36,460 nt of DNA from Meiothermus sp. (GCF_025056915.1 NZ_JANWVH010000023.1:1-36460), one strand, 5' to 3'; counted from the stretch's first letter, positions 18,081 through 26,827 are shown. The notes: generated from the sequence alone by a model not told the origin. Numbers and translations: made by a program.

Positions 18081-19223
18081 CTATCGCTCATCGGTGGCCG
18101 GGCTTCCATTGCGCCTCAAATACTCTGTCCAGGCCAGCAGGTTCATGGCCAGGCCGCACACCAGAGCCGCAGGCCAGAGGCCCAAGAGGGCCAGCCCCAC
18201 CGGAAGGAACAGGGCCTCGAGCCGATACGCCCAGGCAAAAGACTGGCTCTGGTGCAGCGCCGGGCCCAGCCGGCCATAAAGCCAGGAAATCACAAAACCC
18301 ACCGCAAACCAGGCCAGGTAGTTCTGCACGGGCGCGCCGTACCAGAGGGGGTGGGGGTCTTGCCACGTCCAGTAGCCCTGGGCCGGCATCAGGGCTTCCA
18401 GGCCCAGGTCCCAGGCCACCACCAACAGCCCGGTCAGCCAGGGCCGCCCCCCGGCCAGCACGTGCGCCGAGAGCACCAGGGCAAACCAGCCCAGCGGCAC
18501 AATCAGGGGCACCCCCAAAAGGGTGGGCGGGGGCGCTCCCTGGTAGGTGTAGCGCCCAAAGGGCAGGCCGGTCTGGCTGCCCAGAAGCTCCACCCCCAGG
18601 CCCAGGCCAAAGGCCAGGGCGCACAATAGCCCAATCCGCGCCCCGACCTGCGCGTAGCCCCACCAGAGGGCCGCCAGGCTAATAAGCCCCATCTGCACCA
18701 GGCTGATCAGGGGGAAGCCCTCGGGCCACAGCGGCACCGGAATCCGCACCAGCACCGCCAGGGCCAGAAGCACCACCCAGGGCTTCAGGTGGCTTCGCAG
18801 CCCCCTGAGCCGCCTTAGGGCCTCGGGCTGCCGCAAGAGCCAGAGGGTCTTTACCGCAAGGCTGGCCGAGAGCATCGCCCACACCCCCAGCGCGGCCTGC
18901 CCCCCGACCCACCAGCCCAGCCCGCCCCCCAGCAAGGCCGCGCCTGAAGCAGCCGCCAGCAGGGGACGGCGCCCGGCCCACAAGAGGTCGCCGCCCCAGA
19001 CCGCGAGCAGCGCCAGTCCGCAGCCCCCCACCGCCAGGGCCGCGCCCAGCAGCCCCCCGTCCAGCACCAGCAGCACCGCACCCAGCAGGGCCAGGCCCAT
19101 CGCCCCCAGGCCCCCCAGCCCGCGCAACCAGGCCGGGCCTGCCGTAAAAGCCTGGGGCCGCACCCAGGCCAAAGCGCCCCAGGCCAGCAAAAACGTCAGA
19201 AGCGTGACCAGCACTACTTCCAC
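18081..19223 (-). CDS. cruF: CruF-family carotenoid 1',2'-hydratase
   Basis: Polytopic membrane protein with [34 protein letters not shown] and [36 protein letters not shown], typical of CruF/DUF422. Confidence 0.85.
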   Translation of the reverse strand: MEVVLVTLLTFLLAWGALAWVRPQAFTAGPAWLRGLGGLGAMGLALLGAVLLVLDGGLLGAALAVGGCGLALLAVWGGDLLWAGRRPLLAAASGAALLGGGLGWWVGGQAALGVWAMLSASLAVKTLWLLRQPEALRRLRGLRSHLKPWVVLLALAVLVRIPVPLWPEGFPLISLVQMGLISLAALWWGYAQVGARIGLLCALAFGLGLGVELLGSQTGLPFGRYTYQGAPPPTLLGVPLIVPLGWFALVLSAHVLAGGRPWLTGLLVVAWDLGLEALMPAQGYWTWQDPHPLWYGAPVQNYLAWFAVGFVISWLYGRLGPALHQSQSFAWAYRLEALFLPVGLALLGLWPAALVCGLAMNLLAWTEYLRRNGSPATDER

Positions 19224-19225
19224 CG

Positions 19226-20395
19226 CTACCCTCGCTTGGGGGCCGACTGGCCCAGGCGCCGCCAGATGACCTCGAGCGTCGCCCCCAAAAAGGCCGGAAC
19301 ATTCACGCTGGACATGATTTGCAAATCCTGGAGGATACCGGTCTGTTCGTCTAGAAAGCGCAGCACCCGCGCGGGCGGGTTGTTGCGGAAGAGGTCGCTG
19401 AACACCCGCTGGCCGGGGCAGCGCCCTTTTTCCAGCACGTTCAAGAGCACGCTGTCCATAAAGGCGTGCCGGTTGAAGGCGGGCTCCGGGTAAAAAGGCT
19501 GCCCGGTCCGGCGGAGCGCCTCGGCGATGCGGTGCGACTCGGCCTGGATGCGCCGGAAGGTGTAGCCGGTCGAAGCCTTGGTGCGGCCCCCGGCCATGCC
19601 GATGTTGATGATGTGGGGGCTGGGCCGGCGGGGAAAGGGCGCGTCGGTCATGGGGATCACGCCGAACTCGGTCTCGAGGATTTCATAATCCTCCAGGCCC
19701 AGAACGCCCAGATACTCGCGCAGCCCTTCGTCGTAGGCGGCTGGGGGCAGCAGCTCCGGCGAGAACAGGGTGTACTCCACCAGCGCCGTCCGGGCGTCGA
19801 AAGGCAGCACGTAGCCAAACCGCACCGCCCCCTGCTGCGCGACGCGGAAGTCCATAAAGGTGGCCGCCTCGGGGTCGAAAACCGGCTTTTGAGCCCGGAT
19901 AACCCAGCCCTTGAAGTGCTGGAGCAAGTAGTGGTAGCGGGAGTCCTGGGGGGGCGGCTGGTACAGGCTGCTAAAGGCCCACCGGCCCCGAAAGGTCTGG
20001 CCCTCGAGCTCCACGGCCACCCCGCCCCGATGCTCCCTGATTTGGGAGATTTCACCGTAGCGAACGGTAATGTTGGGCTGCTCCGCCACCCAGCCCTGCA
20101 TGAAGCGGTAAAAGTCCAGGCCCCGAATCAGCTTGTAGGCGTAGGGGGCCAGCTCCAGCCGCCGGGAAATTCCCTCGCCATGAAACCAGACCTGCGTCCA
20201 TCGGCGAAACACCACCTCCTCAAAAGGGCCCTCGCCCGCCTCCCAGAAACACCAGGTGCGGTCGTTGGTGGTCTTGGGGGCCCGGTCCAGCAGCAGAATG
20301 GAGCACTCATGCAGGCCGGCCTGCACCAGGTGGTAGGCCAGGCTCAGGCCCGCCGCCCCCGCCCCGGCGATGATGTAGTCGTAAGGCTCACTCAC
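19226..20395 (-). CDS. Lycopene cyclase (CrtY/CrtL-type)
   Basis: YDYIIAGAGAAGLSLAYHLVQAGL, NDRTWCFWEAGEGPFEEVVFRRW, FGVIPMTDAPFPRRPSPHIINIGMAGGRTKASTGYTF. Confidence 0.92.
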   Translation of the reverse strand: MSEPYDYIIAGAGAAGLSLAYHLVQAGLHECSILLLDRAPKTTNDRTWCFWEAGEGPFEEVVFRRWTQVWFHGEGISRRLELAPYAYKLIRGLDFYRFMQGWVAEQPNITVRYGEISQIREHRGGVAVELEGQTFRGRWAFSSLYQPPPQDSRYHYLLQHFKGWVIRAQKPVFDPEAATFMDFRVAQQGAVRFGYVLPFDARTALVEYTLFSPELLPPAAYDEGLREYLGVLGLEDYEILETEFGVIPMTDAPFPRRPSPHIINIGMAGGRTKASTGYTFRRIQAESHRIAEALRRTGQPFYPEPAFNRHAFMDSVLLNVLEKGRCPGQRVFSDLFRNNPPARVLRFLDEQTGILQDLQIMSSVNVPAFLGATLEVIWRRLGQSAPKRG

Positions 20396-20479
20396 CTTGC
20401 ATCAGGCTACGCTGCATAGCTGGGGGCGGGCTAGCCGGGATTACAAAAGTGGCGCGCCTTTGTGTTCTCTCAACATGGT

Positions 20480-20507
20480 GTTGTACATAAAAATGTACAC
20501 TAGGCTT
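20480..20507 (+). promoter_or_regulatory. Predicted antitoxin autoregulatory operator: TGTACA-N6-TGTACA
   Basis: TGTACA at 20482-20487 and 20494-20499 (12 bp centre to centre), together TGTACAT-AAAA-ATGTACA, 9 bp before the antitoxin ATG at 20508. Confidence 0.7.
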
Positions 20508-20780
20508 ATGATCACCATTCAAAATCCCCAGGAAGACATCGTCCCCCTGACCGATTTCCGCAACCATCTAGCCAAAACCATGCAGCGCGTCCGGGAGCGA
20601 AAAAGTCCGGTGTTGCTGACCCAGAGTGGGCGAGCCGTTGCGGTCGTGATGAGCATCGAGGCCTACCAGGAGTTGATTAGCAACTACGAGGCAGCCCGGC
20701 AGGCGGTGGACAGCTTGATGGAGCTGACCCAGGGTGAGCACCCTGCTTTCGAGGGAGTCCGCCCCCGTGCGAAGCGTTGA
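20508..20780 (+). CDS. Type II antitoxin, Phd/YefM family
   Basis: MITIQNPQEDIVPLTDFRNHLAKTMQRVRERKSPVLLTQSGRAVAVVMSIEAYQEL: Phd/YefM fold signature. Confidence 0.92.
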   Translation: MITIQNPQEDIVPLTDFRNHLAKTMQRVRERKSPVLLTQSGRAVAVVMSIEAYQELISNYEAARQAVDSLMELTQGEHPAFEGVRPRAKR

Positions 20781-21054
20781 GTGGGCCAGCGGGGCAGAAG
20801 CGCAACGCGACTCGCTTCGCCTCGAGATGAGCCCAAAGCGCCTCGAACGCTTCGAGGCCGCGCTAAAGCAGGCGCTCGAGCAAATCCAGATGTTTGAGGA
20901 ATCGGCGCCCATAGCCCCCATCAGCCGGTCGGGGCGCAGAGACGTTCGCCAGGTGGTTTTTGGCGAAGGCTACCGCCTGATTTACGTAATCCTGCCGGAG
21001 CACCTGCTTATTCTGAGCCTGCTCCCACCAGGTTCCAACCAGGCGCTGGACTGA
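20734..21054 (+). CDS. Type II toxin, RelE/ParE superfamily (start uncertain; GTG 20767 possible)
   Basis: Overlaps 3' end of antitoxin; GRRDVRQVVFGEGYRLIYVILPEHLLILSLLPPGSN fits the RelE/ParE C-terminal region. Confidence 0.8.
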   Translation: MSTLLSRESAPVRSVEWASGAEAQRDSLRLEMSPKRLERFEAALKQALEQIQMFEESAPIAPISRSGRRDVRQVVFGEGYRLIYVILPEHLLILSLLPPGSNQALD

Positions 21055-21063
21055 GGGTGGTGG

Positions 21064-22596
21064 CTAGACCCGCTTCCGGCTTAAGTCCCGAAGCAGCACC
21101 CGCGCCGCATTGCGCCCGCTGGCCCCCATGATGCCCCCGCCCGGGTGGGTGCTGGCCCCGGTCAGGTAGAGCCCCTTCAGGCCGGGAAAGCGGTACTCGT
21201 GGGCCCCCAGCCAGGGGCGGAACATGAACATCTGGTCGGGGGTCATCTCGAGGTGCATCACATTCCCGCTGGGCATGGCGAACTCGTTTTCCAGCCAGAG
21301 GGGGGTCTGCACCAGCTCGGCCACAATCTTGCGGCGAATCGCCGGGTCGAAGCGCTCAAAGCTCCGGATGACCCCTTCGCGGGCCTCGGCTGCGCGGGTT
21401 TCCCAGGTTCCCGAGGCCAGCCGGTAGGGGTAGTACTGGGCCCACAGCCAGAGCGTCTCGCCCCCGGGCGGGGCCAGGCTGGGGTCCACTGCGCTGAAGC
21501 TCATGGCAATCAAGGGCGGGTCGCGGGTGGGCTCGCCGGAAAGGTAGTCGCCATAGGCCCGGTGCAGCTGCCGCTCCTCGGTGATGAGGAGGCCCAGGCC
21601 GATGCGCGATTCATCGCCGGGGTGGGTCTGGTAGCAGAGTTTTTCGGACAGCCCCAGCCGCAAAACCAGGCCGAAGCCGTTGCCCACCCGCAAACCCCGC
21701 GCCACCTCGGGGGTTTTTTCGGGGGGCAGCAGCCCCAGGGTTTTCTGGATGTGGGCCCCGGCCACCACTGCCCGGGCGCTCACGCGCTGGCCGCCCTGCA
21801 AAACCACCCCGACCGCTTTAGCCCCCTCGAGGGCAATTTCTGCGACCGGGCTGTCGAGGTGAACCCGGCCCCCCCAGGCCTCGATGGCCCGCACCAGCGC
21901 CAGCGACAGCCCCCCCGAACCCCCTTTGGGCCGGGCCACCCCGCCCACGTGGTAGAGCGGGTGCCAGAGCAAAAACGGCGACGAAAGCGGGTCGGAAGGG
22001 GGCGGGCCGGACTGCGCCGCCATCCAGACCAATGGTGCTCGCACCCGCTCCTCGCTGAAATACGCCTGGGCCACCTCGCCATAGGGCCGCAGAATCTGCG
22101 GCAGCCGCTTCTGCCAGTCGCGCCCGAAGCCAGCCCCCCAGATCATCTTCTGCCCCAGGTTGAGGGGGCTGGGCGAGGCCAGAAAGGCCTCCTTGACGGC
22201 CTGGGCAAAGGGCAGCCAGTCGCGCATGAAGCGCCGGTAGGCCTCCCCCTGGCCGGGGTAGCGCTCGTCGAGTTCGGCGGCTGTGCGCTCGGGGTCGCGC
22301 CAGACAAACCAGCTCTCCTGGGCATTGGAGGCGTGGAACAGCGGGTCGAGCTCGAGGTACTCGAGCCCGTACTGGTACAGCTTCAGTTCGTCCGGAATGG
22401 GGGTCAGCCGGATCAGGATATGGGCGCTGCCCCCTAAGTCGAAGCGGAAGCCCTGGTGGTCAATGGTCGAGACCGCCCCCCCCGGCACCCCGCGCCGCTC
22501 GAACACCCCCACCCGGTACCCGGCCTGGGCCAGGTAGGCCGCCGTGACCAGCGCGTTGTGCCCAGCGCCCACCACCACTACGTCGAAGTCTGGCAT
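21064..22596 (-). CDS. CrtO-like carotenoid oxidoreductase/ketolase (phytoene dehydrogenase-related)
   Basis: [45 protein letters not shown]-terminal [28 protein letters not shown]. Confidence 0.87.
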   Translation of the reverse strand: MPDFDVVVVGAGHNALVTAAYLAQAGYRVGVFERRGVPGGAVSTIDHQGFRFDLGGSAHILIRLTPIPDELKLYQYGLEYLELDPLFHASNAQESWFVWRDPERTAAELDERYPGQGEAYRRFMRDWLPFAQAVKEAFLASPSPLNLGQKMIWGAGFGRDWQKRLPQILRPYGEVAQAYFSEERVRAPLVWMAAQSGPPPSDPLSSPFLLWHPLYHVGGVARPKGGSGGLSLALVRAIEAWGGRVHLDSPVAEIALEGAKAVGVVLQGGQRVSARAVVAGAHIQKTLGLLPPEKTPEVARGLRVGNGFGLVLRLGLSEKLCYQTHPGDESRIGLGLLITEERQLHRAYGDYLSGEPTRDPPLIAMSFSAVDPSLAPPGGETLWLWAQYYPYRLASGTWETRAAEAREGVIRSFERFDPAIRRKIVAELVQTPLWLENEFAMPSGNVMHLEMTPDQMFMFRPWLGAHEYRFPGLKGLYLTGASTHPGGGIMGASGRNAARVLLRDLSRKRV

Positions 22597-22692
22597 ACGG
22601 CCCGCATCATACGCCGGTAGCCAGTCCGACAACCTGTTGGCGGCGGACAATTCCCCTATGCTTCCACGCCGACCCTGGCCCCTGGCGCCGGT

Positions 22693-23520
22693 CTAGGCCC
22701 CCCGCAGCCAGAGGGCCTTGGGCAACAGCCTCACCCGTTCGTAGGTGGAGAGCGAGGCCCGCCTCGAGAGGTTGTCCCAGCCCATCAGCTCGAGCTTGTC
22801 CAGAATGCCCTGGTACTGCAGGGCGGCCAGGGCAATGGCCCCGCGCCCGGTCTGGAGGTACTTGAGGCCCATCAGCCCCTCCCGGTAGAGCCGGCGGGCC
22901 TCGGCGGCCAGCTCGCGCATCAGGCCCACGTAGCGCGGGCTGACGCAGCCCTGGCGCAGGTCTTCGATGGACACCTCGTACTTCTGCATCAGCTCGGCGG
23001 GCAGGTACACCCGCCCCAGGGCCAGGTCTTCGCCCACATCGCGCAGGCAGTTGGTAAGCTGCATGGCCTGGCCCAGCTTGATGGCGGCCTCGCGGCCTGC
23101 CTCGCCCGCGCCGCCGATGGGGGCAATCATCAGGCCCACCGTTCCGGCCACCCGGTAGCAGTAGGTGTAAAGCTCGTCCAGGGTTTCCAGGCGCACCGGG
23201 TTCAGGTCGGCCAGAAAGCCCGCTTTCATGTCGGCGAAGGCTTGCCCGGGAATGTCCCAGCGCTCCAGGGCCCAGGCCAGGGCCACTTCCCAGTCTTCTC
23301 TGGGAACCCCCGCATAGGCGCGTTCGATGCCCACCCACCACTCGTTCAGGTCGGTCAGCGGGTTGGCCGACTCATCCACGGCATCGTCGCCGATGCGGCA
23401 AGCTGCATACACGGCCCAGGCGCCCTTGCGGGCCTCGCCTCTGAACAGCAAGCTACCGTAATAAAACGTGGCCGAGTGGCGACGGATAACTTCCGATACA
23501 GCCTGCCAGTTGGGTTCCAT
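22693..23520 (-). CDS. crtB: Phytoene synthase
   Basis: YAACRIGDDAVDE (DxxxD), YCYRVAGTVGLM, QLTNCLRDVGEDLALGRVYLP. Confidence 0.95.
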   Translation of the reverse strand: MEPNWQAVSEVIRRHSATFYYGSLLFRGEARKGAWAVYAACRIGDDAVDESANPLTDLNEWWVGIERAYAGVPREDWEVALAWALERWDIPGQAFADMKAGFLADLNPVRLETLDELYTYCYRVAGTVGLMIAPIGGAGEAGREAAIKLGQAMQLTNCLRDVGEDLALGRVYLPAELMQKYEVSIEDLRQGCVSPRYVGLMRELAAEARRLYREGLMGLKYLQTGRGAIALAALQYQGILDKLELMGWDNLSRRASLSTYERVRLLPKALWLRGA

Positions 23521-23559
23521 TCCACTCTCCTGAGGACGTATCTTGCAAAGCGCTATTGG

Positions 23560-24237
23560 CTAAGAATGCCCTCGCCCCCCGGTTGTGACTTTTGTCCCTG
23601 TCACAAATCCTACCGACCTTTCCCGCCAGCCGTCTACCTTGAAACCACTTTTAGACAGTGAATCCATTAGCTCGGGAAGGGTTGGGAAGCGCAACCCGGC
23701 CCACCCCAGCATACGCTGGAAAGGGCTGCTGGAGCGGTGGCTGAACATAATCCACAGGCGTCCCCCAGGTTTGAGCACCCGGTGCATCTCGTCCACCACC
23801 GCCTGGGGCTGGGGGAATTCGTTCCAGCTGCCCCCCACCACCACCCCATCCACCGAGGCCCCGGGCAGAGGAATGGCCTCGGCACGGGCCAGCAGGGGCA
23901 CGAACCCCGCATGGCCCCTGGCTTTCCGGAGGGCCACATTCAGCATCGCCGGCGAGAGGTCGAGGCCGTAAACCCTGGCCGCCCCGGCCTTGAGCAAAGC
24001 CCGGGCGTACACGCCGGTCGAGGTGCCCAGGTCTAAGAACTGAAGCCCCTCTACCGGCTGGACCGACTGCACCATCAGGCTCAGTTCCTCCGCCAGGGGA
24101 AAGGGTCTGCCGGAAAGCAGCGTAAGGGCCCTTTTTCGCCAGGTTTCGTAACCCATCGCCGTAAGCGGCCAGAGGTTGGTACGGGCAGCCAGGGTGAGGG
24201 GGGCTTTCTTGCGTGGGTCAGGGTAGCTATCGCGCAT
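23560..24237 (-). CDS. Class I SAM-dependent methyltransferase (start uncertain)
   Basis: FLDLGTSTGVYARALLKAGAARVYGLDLSPAMLNVA; WNEFPQPQAVVDEMHRVLKPGGRLWIM. Confidence 0.88.
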   Translation of the reverse strand: MRDSYPDPRKKAPLTLAARTNLWPLTAMGYETWRKRALTLLSGRPFPLAEELSLMVQSVQPVEGLQFLDLGTSTGVYARALLKAGAARVYGLDLSPAMLNVALRKARGHAGFVPLLARAEAIPLPGASVDGVVVGGSWNEFPQPQAVVDEMHRVLKPGGRLWIMFSHRSSSPFQRMLGWAGLRFPTLPELMDSLSKSGFKVDGWRERSVGFVTGTKVTTGGRGHS

Positions 24238-24269
24238 ACGGAGGCCAGTGTTCGGAGACATTCCTAAAC

Positions 24270-24324
24270 TTGAACAAAGCATTTACACATCTTCGGCAAA
24301 GACTTGACATAACTTATACAGTAG
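24270..24324 (+). promoter_or_regulatory. Candidate LitR/CarH operator: five 11-bp direct-repeat units
   Basis: Consecutive 11-mers ttgaACAaagc / atttACAcatc / ttcgGCAaaga / cttgACAtaac / ttatACAgtag; T at position 2 in all five, ACA at positions 5-7 in four (GCA in the third). Confidence 0.75.
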
Positions 24325-24332
24325 CGTATCCT
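24304..24332 (+). promoter_or_regulatory. Sigma-A-like promoter of litR
   Basis: TTGACA (24304-24309) - 17 bp - TATCCT (24327-24332), 24 bp before ATG 24357. Confidence 0.8.
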
Positions 24333-24341
24333 AATTTTCAA
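24313..24341 (-). promoter_or_regulatory. Sigma-A-like promoter of methyltransferase-crtB-crtO-like operon
   Basis: Minus strand TTGAAA (24336-24341) - 17 bp - TATAAG (24313-24318). Confidence 0.65.
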
Positions 24342-24356
24342 CAAACAGGTTTACTT

Positions 24357-25238
24357 ATGCGAAACGACCTGGGGGTTTTCACCATCGCTGAAGTGGAGGA
24401 ACGCACGGGGTTATCCACAGCCCTCCTTCGCCAGTGGGAGCGGCGCTACGGTTTTCCCCGGCCCGAGCGTTCGCCGGGTGGACACAGGTTGTACAGCGAG
24501 ACCGACCTCGAGGCCCTGCGCCAGATCAAGCAATGGATCACCGAAGGGGTGGCCCCGGCCCAGGCGGTCAGGCGCTACCTCGAGGGCCTGACCCAGGAAG
24601 GCCCCCGCCCCCCCGAAACGCTCTCGCTCGAGCTAGAAGAAGCCCTTTTGCGCGCCGATACCGAAGCCGCCGAGCGAACCCTCTCGGAAGCCTACAAGCT
24701 GCACCCCATGGACGTCGTAATCATGGAGGTCATCTCGCCCTGCCTGCAGCGCATTGGCGACGGCTGGCATGTGGGCCGGGTCAGCACCGCCCAGGAACAC
24801 TTCGCCAGCACCTACCTGCGGGGTTCCTTGCAGGGCCTCCTTAACCTGATGGGCGGTTCGCTGGGGCCTACGCTGGTGGTCTCGACCCTACCGGGCGAAC
24901 AGCACGAGATTGGCAGTCTGATTACGGCGCTGTTTTTGCGCCGGGCCGGTTACACCGTGCACTACCTGGGCCCCAACACCCCCCTGCCCGACCTTAAATC
25001 CTTCGCCGAGCGCACCGGGGCCAGGGCCGCTGTGCTTTCGGCCATGCAGCCCATTTCGCTGGAGTCGCTCCCCCACCAGGCCCTTGGCCATCTGGCCCCG
25101 CTGGTGGTGGTGGGTGGGCGGGCCGCCGCCAACGACCCCCGCCTGATCGAACGTTTGGGCGCGCGCTATCTGGGCAACGACCCCCGGGAGCTGGCCGAGT
25201 CGCTCTCGGCAGCCCTGAAGGAGGCGGGGCTGTGGTAG
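24357..25238 (+). CDS. litR: LitR/CarH-type MerR-family B12-binding light-responsive repressor
   Basis: MerR HTH FTIAEVEERTGLSTALLRQWERRYGFPRPERSPGGHRLYSETDLEAL; W-x9-EH (WHVGRVSTAQEH); B12 motif ExHxxG (EQHEIG). Confidence 0.93.
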   Translation: MRNDLGVFTIAEVEERTGLSTALLRQWERRYGFPRPERSPGGHRLYSETDLEALRQIKQWITEGVAPAQAVRRYLEGLTQEGPRPPETLSLELEEALLRADTEAAERTLSEAYKLHPMDVVIMEVISPCLQRIGDGWHVGRVSTAQEHFASTYLRGSLQGLLNLMGGSLGPTLVVSTLPGEQHEIGSLITALFLRRAGYTVHYLGPNTPLPDLKSFAERTGARAAVLSAMQPISLESLPHQALGHLAPLVVVGGRAAANDPRLIERLGARYLGNDPRELAESLSAALKEAGLW

Positions 25239-25329
25239 GGCCGGGCTTTTGCAGGGGGGACGCTCCCTGTGGAGCAAAACCGTCATCTTCCCATGCTGCA
25301 TTCTCGTAAGTCCTGTGCAAGGAGGCCAT

Positions 25330-25920
25330 ATGAAAAAGGTACGTAGAAAAGAAGTGATCTATCGGGCCGGTGACCGCGCCGATGTGCTCTTTCACCTCGA
25401 GCGGGGTCTGGTGCGCATCATCGAGATTCTGCCCGATGGACGCCAGCTGACCCTGCGCCATGTCCTGCCGGGCGACTATTTTGGCGAAGAAGCCCTGTCG
25501 GAGCGGCAGTACAAGTACACCGCCGAAGCCCTCACCGAGGCAGCAGCCTTTGCGGTGGATCCCAAAACCCTCTCCAACGACGACCTGCGGGCCCTGGCGG
25601 CCAGCCTGGCCAGCCAGATGGTGCAGGTTCAGGCTTACGAGACCCACCTTCAGTGGGGCGAGCTCCGCAGCCGCATCTGCCGCTATCTGCTTTACCTGGC
25701 CGCCACAGCAGCCAAGGGCCAGGACGAGCGCGGGGTTTACGTCACCGCCAGCCACGAAGAGATTGCCGACGCCACCGCCTCCACCCGCGAGTCGGTCAGC
25801 AAGCTGCTCTCCGACCTGCGCCACGAGGGCATCCTGGACACCGGTTACCGCAAGATTTACCTGGTAGACCGCAAAACCCTGGAACTCGAGGCCGAAAGCC
25901 GGATGCTACAAGCAGTGTAG
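25330..25920 (+). CDS. CRP/FNR-family regulator (LdrP-like by context)
   Basis: cNMP-binding-like N-terminus (YRAGDRADVLFHLERGLVRI..GDYFGEEALS) and HTH (TASHEEIADATASTRESVSKLLSDLRHEGIL); directly downstream of litR; AGGAGG upstream of ATG. Confidence 0.92.
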   Translation: MKKVRRKEVIYRAGDRADVLFHLERGLVRIIEILPDGRQLTLRHVLPGDYFGEEALSERQYKYTAEALTEAAAFAVDPKTLSNDDLRALAASLASQMVQVQAYETHLQWGELRSRICRYLLYLAATAAKGQDERGVYVTASHEEIADATASTRESVSKLLSDLRHEGILDTGYRKIYLVDRKTLELEAESRMLQAV

Positions 25921-25927
25921 AGGGTTT

Positions 25928-26827
25928 ATGAAGGTACTCATCGTCGGCGGCAGCGGCTACGTGGGCACCCACCTGGCCCGGCACCTGCTGGCGCAGGGCC
26001 ACCAGGTTACGGTGGCCTCGAGGCGGGGCGAAGGCCCCCTCACAGGGGTGCGCTACGTGATGGCCGACGCCGCCAAAGACGAGGGGCTTCTCGAGGCGGC
26101 CCAGGGCCAGGAAGCCCTGATCTACCTGGTGGGCATCATCCGCGAACGGGGCGACCAGACCTTCCGTCAGGCCCACGTGGAGGGGGTGCGCCACAGCCTG
26201 GCCGCCGCCCAAGCCGCAGGCATCCGGCGTTTTGTGCACATGTCGGCGCTGGGGGCCGCCCGAGGCACCGGCAGCCGCTACTTCGAGACCAAGGCCGAAG
26301 GCGAAGAGCTGGTCCAGGCCTCCGGGCTGGACTGGACGATTCTGCGCCCCAGCCTGATTTTCGGCCAGGGCGACGAGTTCTTTGGGGGCATTTTGAAGGG
26401 GTTGGTCAGTGCGCCCATTCCCTTCATCCCCCAGATTGGCGATGGAAGCTTTGTGTTCCGCCCGGTCTGGGTGGGGGATGTGGCGCTGGCCTTTGAACAG
26501 GCGCTGGAGCGCCCTGCAACCTTCTACCGCAGCTACAACCTGGTAGGGCCCAAAGAGTACACCTTCCGCGAACTGTTGCTGTTGGTGCGGGACACCCTGG
26601 GTTCGCGCAAGCCCCTGTTGCCCATCCCGCTGGCCCTGATGGATCTGGTGGTTCCACTAATCTCCCCCCTGCCCTTCAGCCCCATCACCCTGGACCAGTA
26701 CCGACAACTCAAGATGGGCAACACCGCCGATCCTACCTACATGCGCAGCGCTTTTTCTCTAGCAGAACGTTCCCTGGAAGCGGAGTTGCCTGGAATCCTC
26801 ACAGTTAAACGGTGGGTCAGTGCTTAG
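25928..26827 (+). CDS. NAD(P)-binding SDR, NDUFA9-like
   Basis: MKVLIVGGSGYVGTHLARHLLAQGHQVTVASR; FVHMSALGA; LRPSLIFGQGDEFF. Confidence 0.9.
   Translation: MKVLIVGGSGYVGTHLARHLLAQGHQVTVASRRGEGPLTGVRYVMADAAKDEGLLEAAQGQEALIYLVGIIRERGDQTFRQAHVEGVRHSLAAAQAAGIRRFVHMSALGAARGTGSRYFETKAEGEELVQASGLDWTILRPSLIFGQGDEFFGGILKGLVSAPIPFIPQIGDGSFVFRPVWVGDVALAFEQALERPATFYRSYNLVGPKEYTFRELLLLVRDTLGSRKPLLPIPLALMDLVVPLISPLPFSPITLDQYRQLKMGNTADPTYMRSAFSLAERSLEAELPGILTVKRWVSA

Noticed and set aside
16399-18279. 626-aa plus-strand ORF
   Set aside because: Antisense to GT2 and acyltransferase genes; His/Gln/Pro-rich shadow translation without motifs.
20459-20476. TTGTG-N9-CAT as an LdrP/SdrP binding site
   Set aside because: Last position does not fit the recalled CNC half and no suitably spaced -10 was evident; mentioned only as a near match.
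21145-22437. 430-aa plus-strand ORF
   Set aside because: Antisense to the CrtO-like gene, which has strong FAD motifs on the minus strand.
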